64,000 nt of DNA from Isoetes taiwanensis (lineage: Eukaryota > Streptophyta > Lycopodiopsida > Isoetales > Isoetaceae): NCBI GenBank assembly GCA_021234155.1, contig JAJEKV010000050.1:3560488-3624487 (forward strand), given 5' to 3'. The stretch's first letter is position 1. Each line of letters starts with the position of its first letter. The notes below the pieces were generated by a model, which made no database searches, was not told where the DNA came from, and was given only the letters and a program-made list of their open reading frames with translations. Made by a program: the position numbers and the translations under genes. This document shows positions 55,877 through 64,000 of this stretch, piece by piece.

Positions 55877-57092
55877 TTAGTAGAATGGAATAGAATAGAA
55901 TGGAGTTTTTATTGTCCACGGAGACCAATGGCCTAAGGGACCCAAACAGGAGGCGCAACAACGTATTACTGTCCGGGTTAAAAAACCCCCTCCTCGCCCA
56001 TAAAGGGTTGTTTCGGGAAAAAACCGTGACAGGAATAGGTTTGCTGTCAAACTGTACAAATACAAATACAAATATAGACAGAAATACATACATGTATCAG
56101 GTAAGTGCCTGAGGGCTGAGCTGATCTCGCGATCCATGACCTCTTGAATGTATGAGCCCAACCTCCATACTGAGCTCGTGCTTAGCATCTCATGCAGGGG
56201 CTGGCCAGGACGGACCAGCTCAGCATAGCGTATCCGAATGTCATCATATGCCGGACAACTCTGAAGGGTGTGGCATTCGTGTTCCACAGCTCCAACCTGG
56301 CAGCGTTGACAAAGCCTCTCCTAACGCAGCTCCCCAACCCATCTTCCTGTCTCAATCCGGAGATGGTGTGCACCTGTGCGAATAGAGGCAATTAAAAGCA
56401 TGCTACACTTCAATTGCTACACTTCACTATATTTTGATATGCTTCTTCTAAAAGCATATTTTGCTATGTACTCTGAGATTTCATAATTAATGATAAAACC
56501 AACTCTTACCTTCAAAAAAAAAAAAAAAAAAAAAGAATAGAGGCAATGGATCTGCGCTTTTTCAGGGGTAGATGAGTGTGCAGGTAGCATTGCGAGCCCC
56601 GCTCCAACATGGAATTGATGTGGCATTGATAGTGTGCCGTCTTGACCTGTTCAAAGGTGCTGGCATCCCATAGCTTACTGAGGAAGCATGCATCAAGGTA
56701 CTGTCTGAGGCTGTGGCGATCTGCCTCCGTTTGCACGTGGATGCACATGTGCTCCTGTACATTCCATCTGGCCAACTACTGAGCTCTCTTTTCCCGCCAG
56801 CAGGCTTTTAGGCGTTGAGGCCCCATTGCCACAGTGTAAGCGAGGTTAGGGAGACGAGTATCGTCCATGCTGACCACCTTCTGGAAGTAGACGATGTGTC
56901 TGTCAAGGGCCCCCCTTTGAAGAGGCAAGCAACCTGTTTCCTGCAGTAGTATCTGGTATGACACTGTGGACTTCACCCCCAGGGCCCGTGCCAAGAAAGC
57001 TTTCTGCACCTGCTCCAAGTCATTCCAAGTGGTGAGGGAAATCACTGGGCTCCAGACTCGACCCCGTACAAAAGCACAGGTTCTACTAGCAC
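55877..57092 (-). mobile_element. LINE-C copy 2, 5'-truncated, with microsatellite tail
   Basis: It is highly similar to copy 1 (27059-28640) in sequence and order: VQKAFLARALGVKSTVSYQI, RGALDRHIVYFQKVVSMDD, then the C-terminal finger ECHTLQSCPAYDDIRIRYAE. The similarity stops at about 57092, in the sequence CTAGCACCT, which marks the 5' truncation. The 3' end on minus has the CCGTGGAC block and a short TATTC repeat (about 55905-55878). It is interrupted by a 142 bp insertion at 56393-56534. Frames are broken. Confidence 0.8.
56393..56534 (+). mobile_element. 142 bp 5'-truncated LINE insertion (LINE-A family)
   Basis: The insert ends in 21 A residues (56514-56534) and is flanked by a 13 bp duplication GAATAGAGGCAAT (56380-56392 and 56535-56547). 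Its last 60 bases match the detached LINE-A tail at about 22130-22190. It sits inside LINE-C copy 2, so it is younger than that copy. Confidence 0.88.
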
Positions 57093-57099
57093 CTATTAT

Positions 57100-59575
57100 T
57101 TTTTATAAGTGAAGCTAGTCAAGAACCATTTTAGTGAAGTCCTAACACATGTTGGATGAAAGAAAAAGAACACGCAAATACTCAAGAACCATACATATAT
57201 GTAAAGGCCAGTGGGAGAATTTCACTGAGTTTCAGACCCAGATTACATTATGTAATTTCCTGTTTATTTGTGATGCGCACTGGAATGTCCAGTGAAATTG
57301 GCCCTGCTATTTTTTCCAAATCCTGACTCCTCCTTCACCAAATCCTTGATTGTTTGCTTCAAGGAAACAATTTCTTCAGAAACAGAAGGGTCTCGATTCT
57401 GGCAGTGCTATGCCTCAATAATATGATGTGTAGGTTTAGATAGATGGAAAGACACCATATCCACATGGATCTATGGAAAAAAAAATTGCCTCCAGTTTTG
57501 GGATCTATTAGGACCAGACATCTACCATTTAGCTGCTAAAACTCAAGCGGATTCAAGCGTGAGACACTGAATCTGGTACAACTAGCACAGAAGACTGGGT
57601 GAAGCAGGTGTAGCAGAGTTGTGTTAGCTCTGTTTGCTCTGTCCAAGGAAAAAAAAAATCTGTTGAACTACAGATTTGGGTTATTGTTTTTGGTCGAAGA
57701 CTTTGCCGGACTTGTCTATGGTGACCCAAAACCAAATGAAGGTGTAAGAATTCAAATGCAGAGGAAGTCCACGCCCCACGTAATATTCCCTGGGGAACAT
57801 TATCCCTAACGTGAACTTCCAACACATGTTGGATGAATAGAAATAAAAGGCTATCCAAAATAAAATTGAAACTATAAACTAGAATACTAGGGTACATTTC
57901 TTAAACTAAAACAAAACCTAGGTTAGAAGCAGTACTAAGGATACATCAGTTAGTGTTTACATCAGAAGAGTCAGCCAGGGTTTAGGTTTACAGGCCGCTT
58001 AGAATTAGCTACAGCGGCGCTGAGGTTTAGGTTTACAGGAGCGGCGTGAGCGGCTAGCCTGTATCAGAGTCTAGCTTGAAATCAGAGAGCCTAAAATTTA
58101 TCAGAGTTTATCAGAGATTCCATAGCTTGAAATCGTGAATTAGCTTCAAATCGTGAGGCCGCTCCATAGCTTGAAATCATGAGCTTGGAATCTCCATCCT
58201 CGATTTTTCATGCCTCTGCCATGCTTGGAAATCCTTGAGCTTCTATCCTCAAGCACATCCCTCTTTATTTTGTATGCTGAGGCGACCAGACTGTATCGGC
58301 CTGATGTAATCTGAAATTATACTAGCGAAATCCTTGTAAGCCAACCACTGAGCAAGGTCATCTGAGAGATTATTTATAACTACGAAGGATTATCAACGGG
58401 TATGGCCAGATCGGACCCCTGTAGAGCGGCTACGGCCCACTTTTATTTTTTATTACTTCATTTCGGATTACTTCATACCAGTGTTGAGGTACAGGTTTAC
58501 TTTGCTCTGTCTCTAAAAATGCAACTAGATTTGAAAGATTTGGAGCAAAAAATGTGCAAAAAAATAAAAAATAAAAAATAACATTAGTCGGAGTGGAATA
58601 GATATGATTTACTTCTTGCCACCCATCAACTCTTAGAGCTGGTGTGAGTCAAGCACATCCATGCTTGGTCATAAGCTTTTAGAAGATGAATCAAGCTTAG
58701 GGGAAGTTTTCCAGGGGCTACCAGTTATCGACCGGTCTTGAATCATATCTCCGACACGCGCCCCAAAAGGCTTTGCCCTACCACAGATGCGGCATCGGCT
58801 CGAGAAAAGATGTGCAGAGCCTCATTCTTTTCTGCTCTAACCTGAATAGATTGGTCTGAATCTTAGATCGGCCACAAAAGAAACTAAATCTGAATGCAGA
58901 CTCGCAATAGATCTTTTAGAAAGATTCTTATCAAACTCTGATTTTGTTTTACTAATTTTGTAAGGTTACCTCTTACAGATTCCTGATCCTTGAAGCAGTT
59001 GAAGAGATTCTAGAACGAAGATGAACAATATTAGAATGCGGGAATTTTTTGTTGAATAGGCAGAATTCTTGCCAAGAAGAAGGGGTCCAACAACCTTTAT
59101 TATTTTACTTACACGTAGACGTAGACTTTAATAGATTTTAATGTTATAATGATTGTTTTTATTTAATAACACCAGATTCTATTAATACGCATAGTCACGT
59201 GGTTGCTTTTTTAATTTGCATGCCTAATTTCTAGTTTCCTTCTCCTGTCAGAGGCTACGGAAATTGCAGCAGAGCGACAGAAATTTTGGAGGGTTTGGAA
59301 ATTGCAGTAGAGCAGCAGAGATTCTTAAATGAGGCAGAGCAGCATGCTTAGGGAGAGCAGGCTTAGGGAGAGCAGGGGTTCTTGAAATACACAATACATT
59401 ATCTCATTCTGTGAACATCAATGAATTATATATATTTTTTCTCTGAGCCCAAAAGGCATAGCCCAAAGCATATAGCTGTAGATGCTTGCAAAAAAATCTT
59501 CATATTCTATTCTAAACGTCTTGACAAATACTTCTTTTGACAAAATATTGCAGTTAATCTTTTGCTTTTCTGTGC
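57100..59575. other. Non-coding region
   Basis: No coding frame recognised. Short imperfect repeats occur near 58080-58180 (TAGCTTGAAATC units) and near 59335-59375 (GCTTAGGGAGAGCAG twice). They may be remnants of an LTR element. Confidence 0.4.
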
Positions 59576-59579
59576 ATCT

Positions 59580-61050
59580 TAAGGAAGGAAGGAAGGAAGG
59601 AAGGAAGGAAGGAAGGAAGGAGATTTTTACGTCCACGGAGGCCAAATCTGGCCTATGAGACGGTGAAGACATACAGGGCATGAGCCCTACCAAAACTCGG
59701 GAGCTATGCCCCCTAACAAGTCTCAAATACCAAATACAAAACAAACGGGCATAAGCCCAGACAAAACTCGGGGGCTATGCCCCACAACAATGTGAGCAAT
59801 AAGAAGAGAGGGTGAAACCAATCAAAACCACACCAAAATGGAGGCGGGGCACCCAGGGCTATACAAAAACTGTCCATGGATCAGTCGGCCAATGATCCCG
59901 GATAATAGCTCGGCCTCCCACGTACCACGATCCACTTCCGTTTGTAGCCGAAGCCAGCGGACTCGGCATAATTCTTCCTTTAAATGCGCAGAGTCAAAGG
60001 GGTAAGGTCTTCCTGGACAGAGAAAGCGATGCCCTTCAAGTGATTGCCATGTTGGAGGATGTGTAATCTGGTCGAGGCATCTCGAAAGCGGACTAGCAAG
60101 TGCCGTGGGCGGTCGGGTCGAGCTGCACCAACCCGGTGTGCAGAAAGGACGCCGTATGCCTGTATGTGCATTATCTGAGTGAAAAACTGGTCCACCTCAA
60201 CTATAGCAGGAGTGTCACTCGCCTCTTCCAGCCCTACGATCGCGATTCGTGACGGACGTGTGCTCGTGGTCTATACTCGGCCCGAACGTGGGACCTTCAC
60301 CGCCGCCAGTGGACAATCCCGTTTGCGGCCGGTATTGGGCGATGCACCGTAGCAGACTTCTGGGGCATGGCATGTACATGGTCAGGTGCTGGTGTTTCGA
60401 TAGACCCTGGTGAAGCATTACTGCGCTTTGCCGACTGCAGCAGTATCTCCAAAAGCTGTACCCAGCTCTCTAAAGGTAATTGGGCAAATGTCTCTGTGAG
60501 AGTGACGGCAGATTGGACCGCGGCGGCTTGATCAACAGTGTCCGGGGCAAACAAGGGATCCGAAGCCATTATTCTATTCAAGGCCGCAATCGAGGATGCA
60601 TCGGGAGCAGAGGTGCCAGATCGGGCCGGGGCCCAAAAGAAGGGGCTGCCTGGAGATAGGGCTCTATCATGGGGTCATAGGGCTTACCGTATTGACACAA
60701 AGCACCTTAATAAGATTCTTTGCCTTATGGGTCTCTCGCCATACGCTTGATTGTACGGCCATGTTGAGGTTCTATGAAACAGAACCGAGGCCACAAGAGC
60801 GAAGTTGCGAGATAGCTAGGCCGAAAGGGAGAGCAGCGGCGGCAAGGAGGGTTGAAAAAGAGGGGGCCAGAAATTAGAAGCTGGCCGGAAATCAGTAGCT
60901 GGCCTGAGGTATATGAAATTGCAAATTGGTGTGCTGACTATAGGGCCGTGCTGGGAGAAGAGCTGGGCCGTTGGTCCAGTCTAAAATTGCCAAACCAAAC
61001 TAAGTGGAGAGATGTGCTACCATACCGGAAGAAGCTGCAAGAACCGACAT
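59580..61050 (-). mobile_element. ORF1-only LINE-C-type element with (TTCC)n tail
   Basis: Minus-strand unit with a 5' leader (about 61050-60582), an ORF1-like frame and a 3' UTR. It ends in the CCGTGGAC block and a TTCC repeat (59580-59621) without any RT. The 3' UTR contains a duplicated hairpin-forming segment (59670-59716 and 59745-59790). It resembles a half-LINE that would need another element's RT to move. Whether it arose by internal deletion or as a separate lineage cannot be told from here. Confidence 0.55.
59980..60581 (-). pseudogene. ORF1-like RNA-binding protein of the ORF1-only LINE
   Basis: The first frame (60581-60297) gives MNRIMASDPLFAPDTVDQAA and LPLESWVQLLEILLQSAKRS. A later frame (60195-59980) has MDQFFTQIMHIQAYGVLSAH, then RPRHLLVRFRDASTRLHILQ. 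Its RHLLVRF block recalls the L1 ORF1 RNA-binding region (R-H-x-x-V-R-F). The coding sequence apparently continues in another frame to about 59830. At least two frame breaks are present. The identification as ORF1 rests on this block and on the shared LINE-C tail. Confidence 0.45.
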
Positions 61051-61066
61051 GATGCAGTAACCGATC

Positions 61067-61525
61067 TCACGCTAGAACCGACCTGAGGCAAATCCCGCGG
61101 ATCGTGAGCCGGTCGGAGCAAGGTGTGGATACGCTATGCCCGGATCGGGCGGGTTTGCCCGAACTGGGCCCCAAGCTTGCCAAAGCCCTCGCCAACGGCT
61201 GAAGCTTGGCTGGAATCTGGGGTCTGGGGCTACGCTCAGTCTGTGTATCTATAACCTCCTGGAGGTATGACCCCAACAAGCCCACGGACACCATATTCAA
61301 TAACTCATGTAGTGGCTGGTCAGGCACAACTAACCGAACATACCGCGCTCGAATATGGGCAAACGCTAGGCAGATTTGGAGGGCATGGCATTCATCTTCT
61401 ATGGCGCCCTGGTGGCAACATTGACAAAGCCTATCCTCCCATGCTTCCCGAGTCCAACGCCATGTCTCAATGCGGAGACGATGTGCACCCGTGCAAATGG
61501 AAGCTATAAGTCTGTGCTTCTTCAT
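61067..61525 (-). pseudogene. LINE-C copy 3, C-terminal ORF2 piece
   Basis: The open frame carries the C-terminal finger seen in the other LINE-C copies, here with all ligands: CQCCHQGAIEDECHALQIC. LAFAHIRARYVRLVVPDQPL and LHELLNMVSVGLLGSYLQEV follow. The element is 5'-truncated at about 61525 and its 3' end runs into the ORF1-only element. It retains a 152-codon open frame, so it may be younger than copies 1 and 2. Confidence 0.7.
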
Positions 61526-61689
61526 GGTTCTTTATTATTATCGAACATGCGGATGGAGGAGAGGTTGCAGAATCGGATTTTAACGCAGCGTGGCGAAACA
61601 TCTGTACATCGGAGGCTATTCCAACAAAATCATCGTCGCTTCTCTACACAAATTCAAGCTTGAAATCGCAGCAGCTTTCGATTCATAAT

Positions 61690-61860
61690 TTCTAGCTTTG
61701 CACCCAAATGGGCACTTTCTGTACGTTACTAACTGTTTTCAGTACGTTATTGACGAGAAAAAGGAAGGAATCCTTCAAGCTTTTTTGATCAATCCCATCT
61801 TCGGCGATTTAAAACTGCTTAATCAGGTGCGTTCATATGGTTCATATGTCAAGGTTGCAC
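61690..61860 (+). pseudogene. Lactonase-type beta-propeller exon relic
   Basis: One frame gives LHPNGHFLYVTN, then YVIDEKKEGILQAFLINPIF and GDLKLLNQVRSYGSYVKV. The order HPNG-x-FLYV, then G-x-x-x-A-F-x-I-x-P-x-x-G-x-L-x-L-L-N-Q, matches the 6-phosphogluconolactonase-like (lactonase) beta-propeller repeat. Between the two blocks is a 22 bp stretch that begins GTACGT, contains TACTAAC and ends TTTTCAG, like a collapsed intron. No further exons are visible, so this is a fragment. Confidence 0.4.
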
Positions 61861-61989
61861 CAAGAAAGGGAGAGAAGGGGATGCACACCAATATCCGAGA
61901 GCGCAAGCTCCCAAAACAAAGGCAAATTGGAATTGTATTGAAGGTAAGTATGAATACAAGATATAAAAAGAGGCAGTAAATAATAACTG

Positions 61990-62184
61990 CTCCCGTTACA
62001 ACCACACCTAATTATGCCGTAACTAATTAAGGCAAGTGGATGCCGTAGCTAATTAAGGCAAGTGGATGGGCTGGTGTAGGTGCTGATGAAGTGCTGATTC
62101 AGCACATAGTCAGCACCCCTGTGCTGAGTGCTGTCAGTGCTGTCAAGCAGCAAGATAGTGATCTCGATATCATATATCTCGACA
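61990..62184 (-). repeat. 3' LTR (U3 side) of the right-hand copia element
   Basis: On minus the LTR starts TGTCGAGATATATG at 62184, directly after a polypurine tract. It contains a 26 bp tandem duplication (62015-62040 and 62041-62066) and a cluster of GTGCTG/CAGCAC motifs (62072-62150). Its outer end is not resolved and may lie left of 61990. Confidence 0.6.
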
Positions 62185-62195
62185 CTCCTCCTTTG
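62185..62195 (-). other. Polypurine tract of the right-hand copia element
   Basis: Minus strand CAAAGGAGGAG immediately before the TG of the LTR, the normal position and composition for plus-strand priming. Confidence 0.75.
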
Positions 62196-62320
62196 TAAGG
62201 GCTTCGGCCCATGTTCTGGTAAGGGACTTCGGTCCCGTCTTGTACTTGTGGTCCCATAGCCCGATTGGGCTCCGTGGACGTTAAAAGTTTCTTCCTTCCT
62301 TCCTTCCTTCCTTCCTTGAT
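62196..62320 (+). mobile_element. Short LINE-C-type 3' end with (TTCC)n tail
   Basis: Plus-strand fragment with GGGCTCCGTGGACGTTAAAA followed by six TTCC repeats, the same end block and tail as the ORF1-only LINE (there on minus). It lies between the copia stop codon and its polypurine tract. A clear target duplication was not found. Confidence 0.6.
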
Positions 62321-62326
62321 GAGAGG

Positions 62327-64000
62327 TCACCATCTCCATGCTCCTGGAGATGAGATCTGGAATCTATCAAGACCAATACCAAGTCGATGTCGCTCAAAGA
62401 GCTCACGAGCCAAAGGCTTAGTCAAGAGATCTGCGGTATTGTCCCGTGTAGGAACATGCTCAATCTGAACCTGCTTATCAGCCACAAGGTCCCGTACAAA
62501 ATGATAATGCTTGGGAACATGCTTATATTTTGGATGTCGAACTTCAGCGCACCAATCAATGCCACCTTTGTTATCCATGAGCATCCTTGCTGGTCCAGAA
62601 ATGCGTTGCCCAATGCCGGCAAGAAAGTCCTTCGAACTAATGATCTCACGGGCTGCTGTAGATGCTGCAACATACTCCGCTTCAGTGGATGAAAGAGATA
62701 CATGCCCTTGTTTCTTGCTGATCCAAGCAATGGCAGCATTGGCAAGCAGAAAATAAATGTCGGATGTGGACCTGGAGTTGTCTATCACATCGTTAAGTGA
62801 GGAGTCACTATATGTCAGCAATGAGAAAGCATCACTATTGCTGCGATATGTAAGGCCATAATCAGCAGTACTCTTTAAGTAGCGGAGAATGTGCTTGGCC
62901 ATTTCCCAATGCTTGTGACCTGGATCTGCTGAAAATTGGCTGAGAGCTATAACAGCAAATGCAATATCGGGTCTGGTGCAAACCATGCAATACATGAGGC
63001 TGCCAATCAATTGCCGAAATGGAACTTTTGCTATAGAAAGATGTTCAGCATCAGATTGTGGACAATCTTTCTTAGTGAGAAGAGTACCTGAATTCATAGG
63101 AACTTTAGATGGATTGCAATCAGCCATGCCAAAGCGCTCAAGCATTTCTTCAATGTACTTCTTTTGAGAGATATGAAGAATCCCGTTTTTTCGGTCTCTT
63201 GCAATTTGCAAACCCAAACAATAGCGAGCTTCACCCAAGTCTACCATTGGAAACTTAGCAGCAAGCCTTGTTTTGAATTCGACAATGTGCTCATTATTGT
63301 TGCCTATGAGCAAGGAATCATCCACGTACAAAGCGATGATGAGTAAGAACTTGCCTTGACGACGGATATAGACGTTAGAATCAGTCTCAATAGGCTGGAA
63401 TCCTTGGTCTTTGAAGAAAGAATCTATGGTCTTGTACCAAGCATGTGATGCTTGCTTTAACCCATAAAGTGCCTTCGTCAATTTGCATACTAAATGCTCA
63501 GCACCAGCTTTGACATAACCCTGAGGTTGCTTCATATATATTTCTTCATCAAGTTTGCCATTTAGAAATGTTGTTTTGACATCTGTTTGATGAACCTCAA
63601 GATTATAATGAGCAGCAAATGCAAGAAGAATGCGAATGCTCATCATTTTGACCACTGGAAAAAATGTTTCCAAGTAATCAATGCCATATTGCTGGCTGAA
63701 ACCCTGTGCAACCAAGCGTGCTTTGTAGCTGCTGATGGTGCCATCAGGATGGAGCTTGCATTTGTAGATCCATTTGTTACCAATGACCTTCCGATCATGA
63801 GGAAGAGGAACTAAATCCCAAGTGCCATTTTGAACAATAGAATCCATTTCGTGGTCCATTGCCTGCTGCCAATGAGGTACAGCAGCACATGAAATAGCTT
63901 CACGATAGCTGATGGGTTCACTGATAATAGCAGCACCACAAAACTCCATAATGCTGGGCATAATTTCAGCATAGAAAGCAAACCTTTGAGGAGGAAAACG
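62327..64000 (-). CDS. copia polyprotein: reverse transcriptase and RNase H, open to the window edge
   Basis: The frame enters from the right edge and runs 558 codons without a break to a TGA at 62327. The RVT_2 domain starts at NGTWDLVPLPHDRKVIGNKW and [20 protein letters not shown]. It continues with LEVHQTDVKTTFLNGKLDEE and the catalytic IIALYVDDSLLIG, in which YVDD is intact. RNase H follows: GLTYRSNSDAF, LTYSDSSLNDV, VSLSSTEAEYVAASTAAREI, a DNKGGI motif (usually DNQSAI), and DLLTKPLARELFERHRLGIG. The ATG at 63961 is internal; integrase, protease and gag lie beyond the window. This is the best preserved coding retroelement here and may be potentially active. Confidence 0.92.
   Translation of the reverse strand, partial: RFPPQRFAFYAEIMPSIMEFCGAAIISEPISYREAISCAAVPHWQQAMDHEMDSIVQNGTWDLVPLPHDRKVIGNKWIYKCKLHPDGTISSYKARLVAQGFSQQYGIDYLETFFPVVKMMSIRILLAFAAHYNLEVHQTDVKTTFLNGKLDEEIYMKQPQGYVKAGAEHLVCKLTKALYGLKQASHAWYKTIDSFFKDQGFQPIETDSNVYIRRQGKFLLIIALYVDDSLLIGNNNEHIVEFKTRLAAKFPMVDLGEARYCLGLQIARDRKNGILHISQKKYIEEMLERFGMADCNPSKVPMNSGTLLTKKDCPQSDAEHLSIAKVPFRQLIGSLMYCMVCTRPDIAFAVIALSQFSADPGHKHWEMAKHILRYLKSTADYGLTYRSNSDAFSLLTYSDSSLNDVIDNSRSTSDIYFLLANAAIAWISKKQGHVSLSSTEAEYVAASTAAREIISSKDFLAGIGQRISGPARMLMDNKGGIDWCAEVRHPKYKHVPKHYHFVRDLVADKQVQIEHVPTRDNTADLLTKPLARELFERHRLGIGLDRFQISSPGAWRW

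Noticed and set aside
59580-59621. CRISPR-like or satellite array
   Set aside because: It is a simple 4 bp microsatellite at a LINE 3' end; no spacers.
60538-61052. Plus-strand genes in the ORF1-only LINE leader
   Set aside because: No domain, and they overlap the minus-strand LINE structure.
1-64000. tRNA, rRNA, organellar inserts, Helitrons or endogenous pararetrovirus
   Set aside because: No cloverleaf, rRNA core, plastid or mitochondrial gene, Rep/helicase frame or pararetroviral movement/coat signature was seen by reading. A covariance-model and profile search would be needed to exclude them fully.

Overview
The window looks like nuclear DNA of a land plant with a large, repeat-rich genome, probably a seed plant. 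It holds Ty3/gypsy and Ty1/copia retrotransposons, plant L1-type LINEs (ORF1 of the DUF4283 kind, ORF2 with a C-terminal zf-RVT finger), a PIF/Harbinger transposon, a PPR-gene relic, and one intron-containing gene of the plant At4g15545 family. No bacterial, organellar, rRNA, tRNA or CRISPR feature was seen. The species cannot be named from the sequence. Layout, left to right: (1) 1-6443, a decayed minus-strand Ty3/gypsy element inserted in an older reverse-transcriptase relic that is itself a copia/gypsy chimera. (2) 6728-9.86 kb, a decayed minus-strand copia element with a clear initiator-Met primer-binding site. (3) 9.86-26.5 kb, two full-length L1-like LINEs nested in one another and then broken by an inversion. 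LINE-A sat inside LINE-B. The inversion now leaves the 5' part of LINE-A on minus at 19021-9.86 kb and its poly-A end at 22229. It leaves LINE-B split between 26462-22230 (minus) and 19035-20617 (plus). Target-site duplications of both LINEs survive in inverted orientation and document the event. A young 2.35 kb LTR element without recognisable gag or pol (two 535 bp LTRs, 2 mismatches, 5 bp target duplication) lies inside LINE-A ORF2. (4) 27-28.6 kb, a 5'-truncated LINE of another type (LINE-C) with a microsatellite tail. (5) 28.6-34.5 kb, mostly non-coding, with possible exon remnants and one copy of a dispersed repeat. (6) 34.5-39.1 kb, a PIF/Harbinger element with a broken DDE transposase (plus) and an apparently intact Myb/SANT-like partner ORF (minus). 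(7) 40.7-44.0 kb, the one clearly intact multi-exon host gene (8 exons). (8) 44-49.8 kb, non-coding, with a PPR relic and a GC-rich palindrome. (9) 49862-51583, a single-exon gene for a secreted Pro/Ser-rich, Gly-rich wall-type protein. (10) 51.6-59.5 kb, a possible two-exon small membrane-protein gene, the second copy of the dispersed repeat, and another LINE-C copy carrying a 142 bp LINE insertion. (11) 59.6-61.5 kb, an ORF1-only LINE and a third LINE-C C-terminal piece. (12) 61.7 kb to the right edge, a lactonase-like exon relic and a copia element whose RT-RNase H frame is open to the window edge. The genes do not form a pathway. The biology is mainly a stratified record of retroelement nesting around two or three host genes. 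The most unusual signals are the documented inversion through two nested LINEs, a LINE group with microsatellite instead of poly-A tails (including an ORF1-only derivative), and the young LTR element without recognisable gag or pol.
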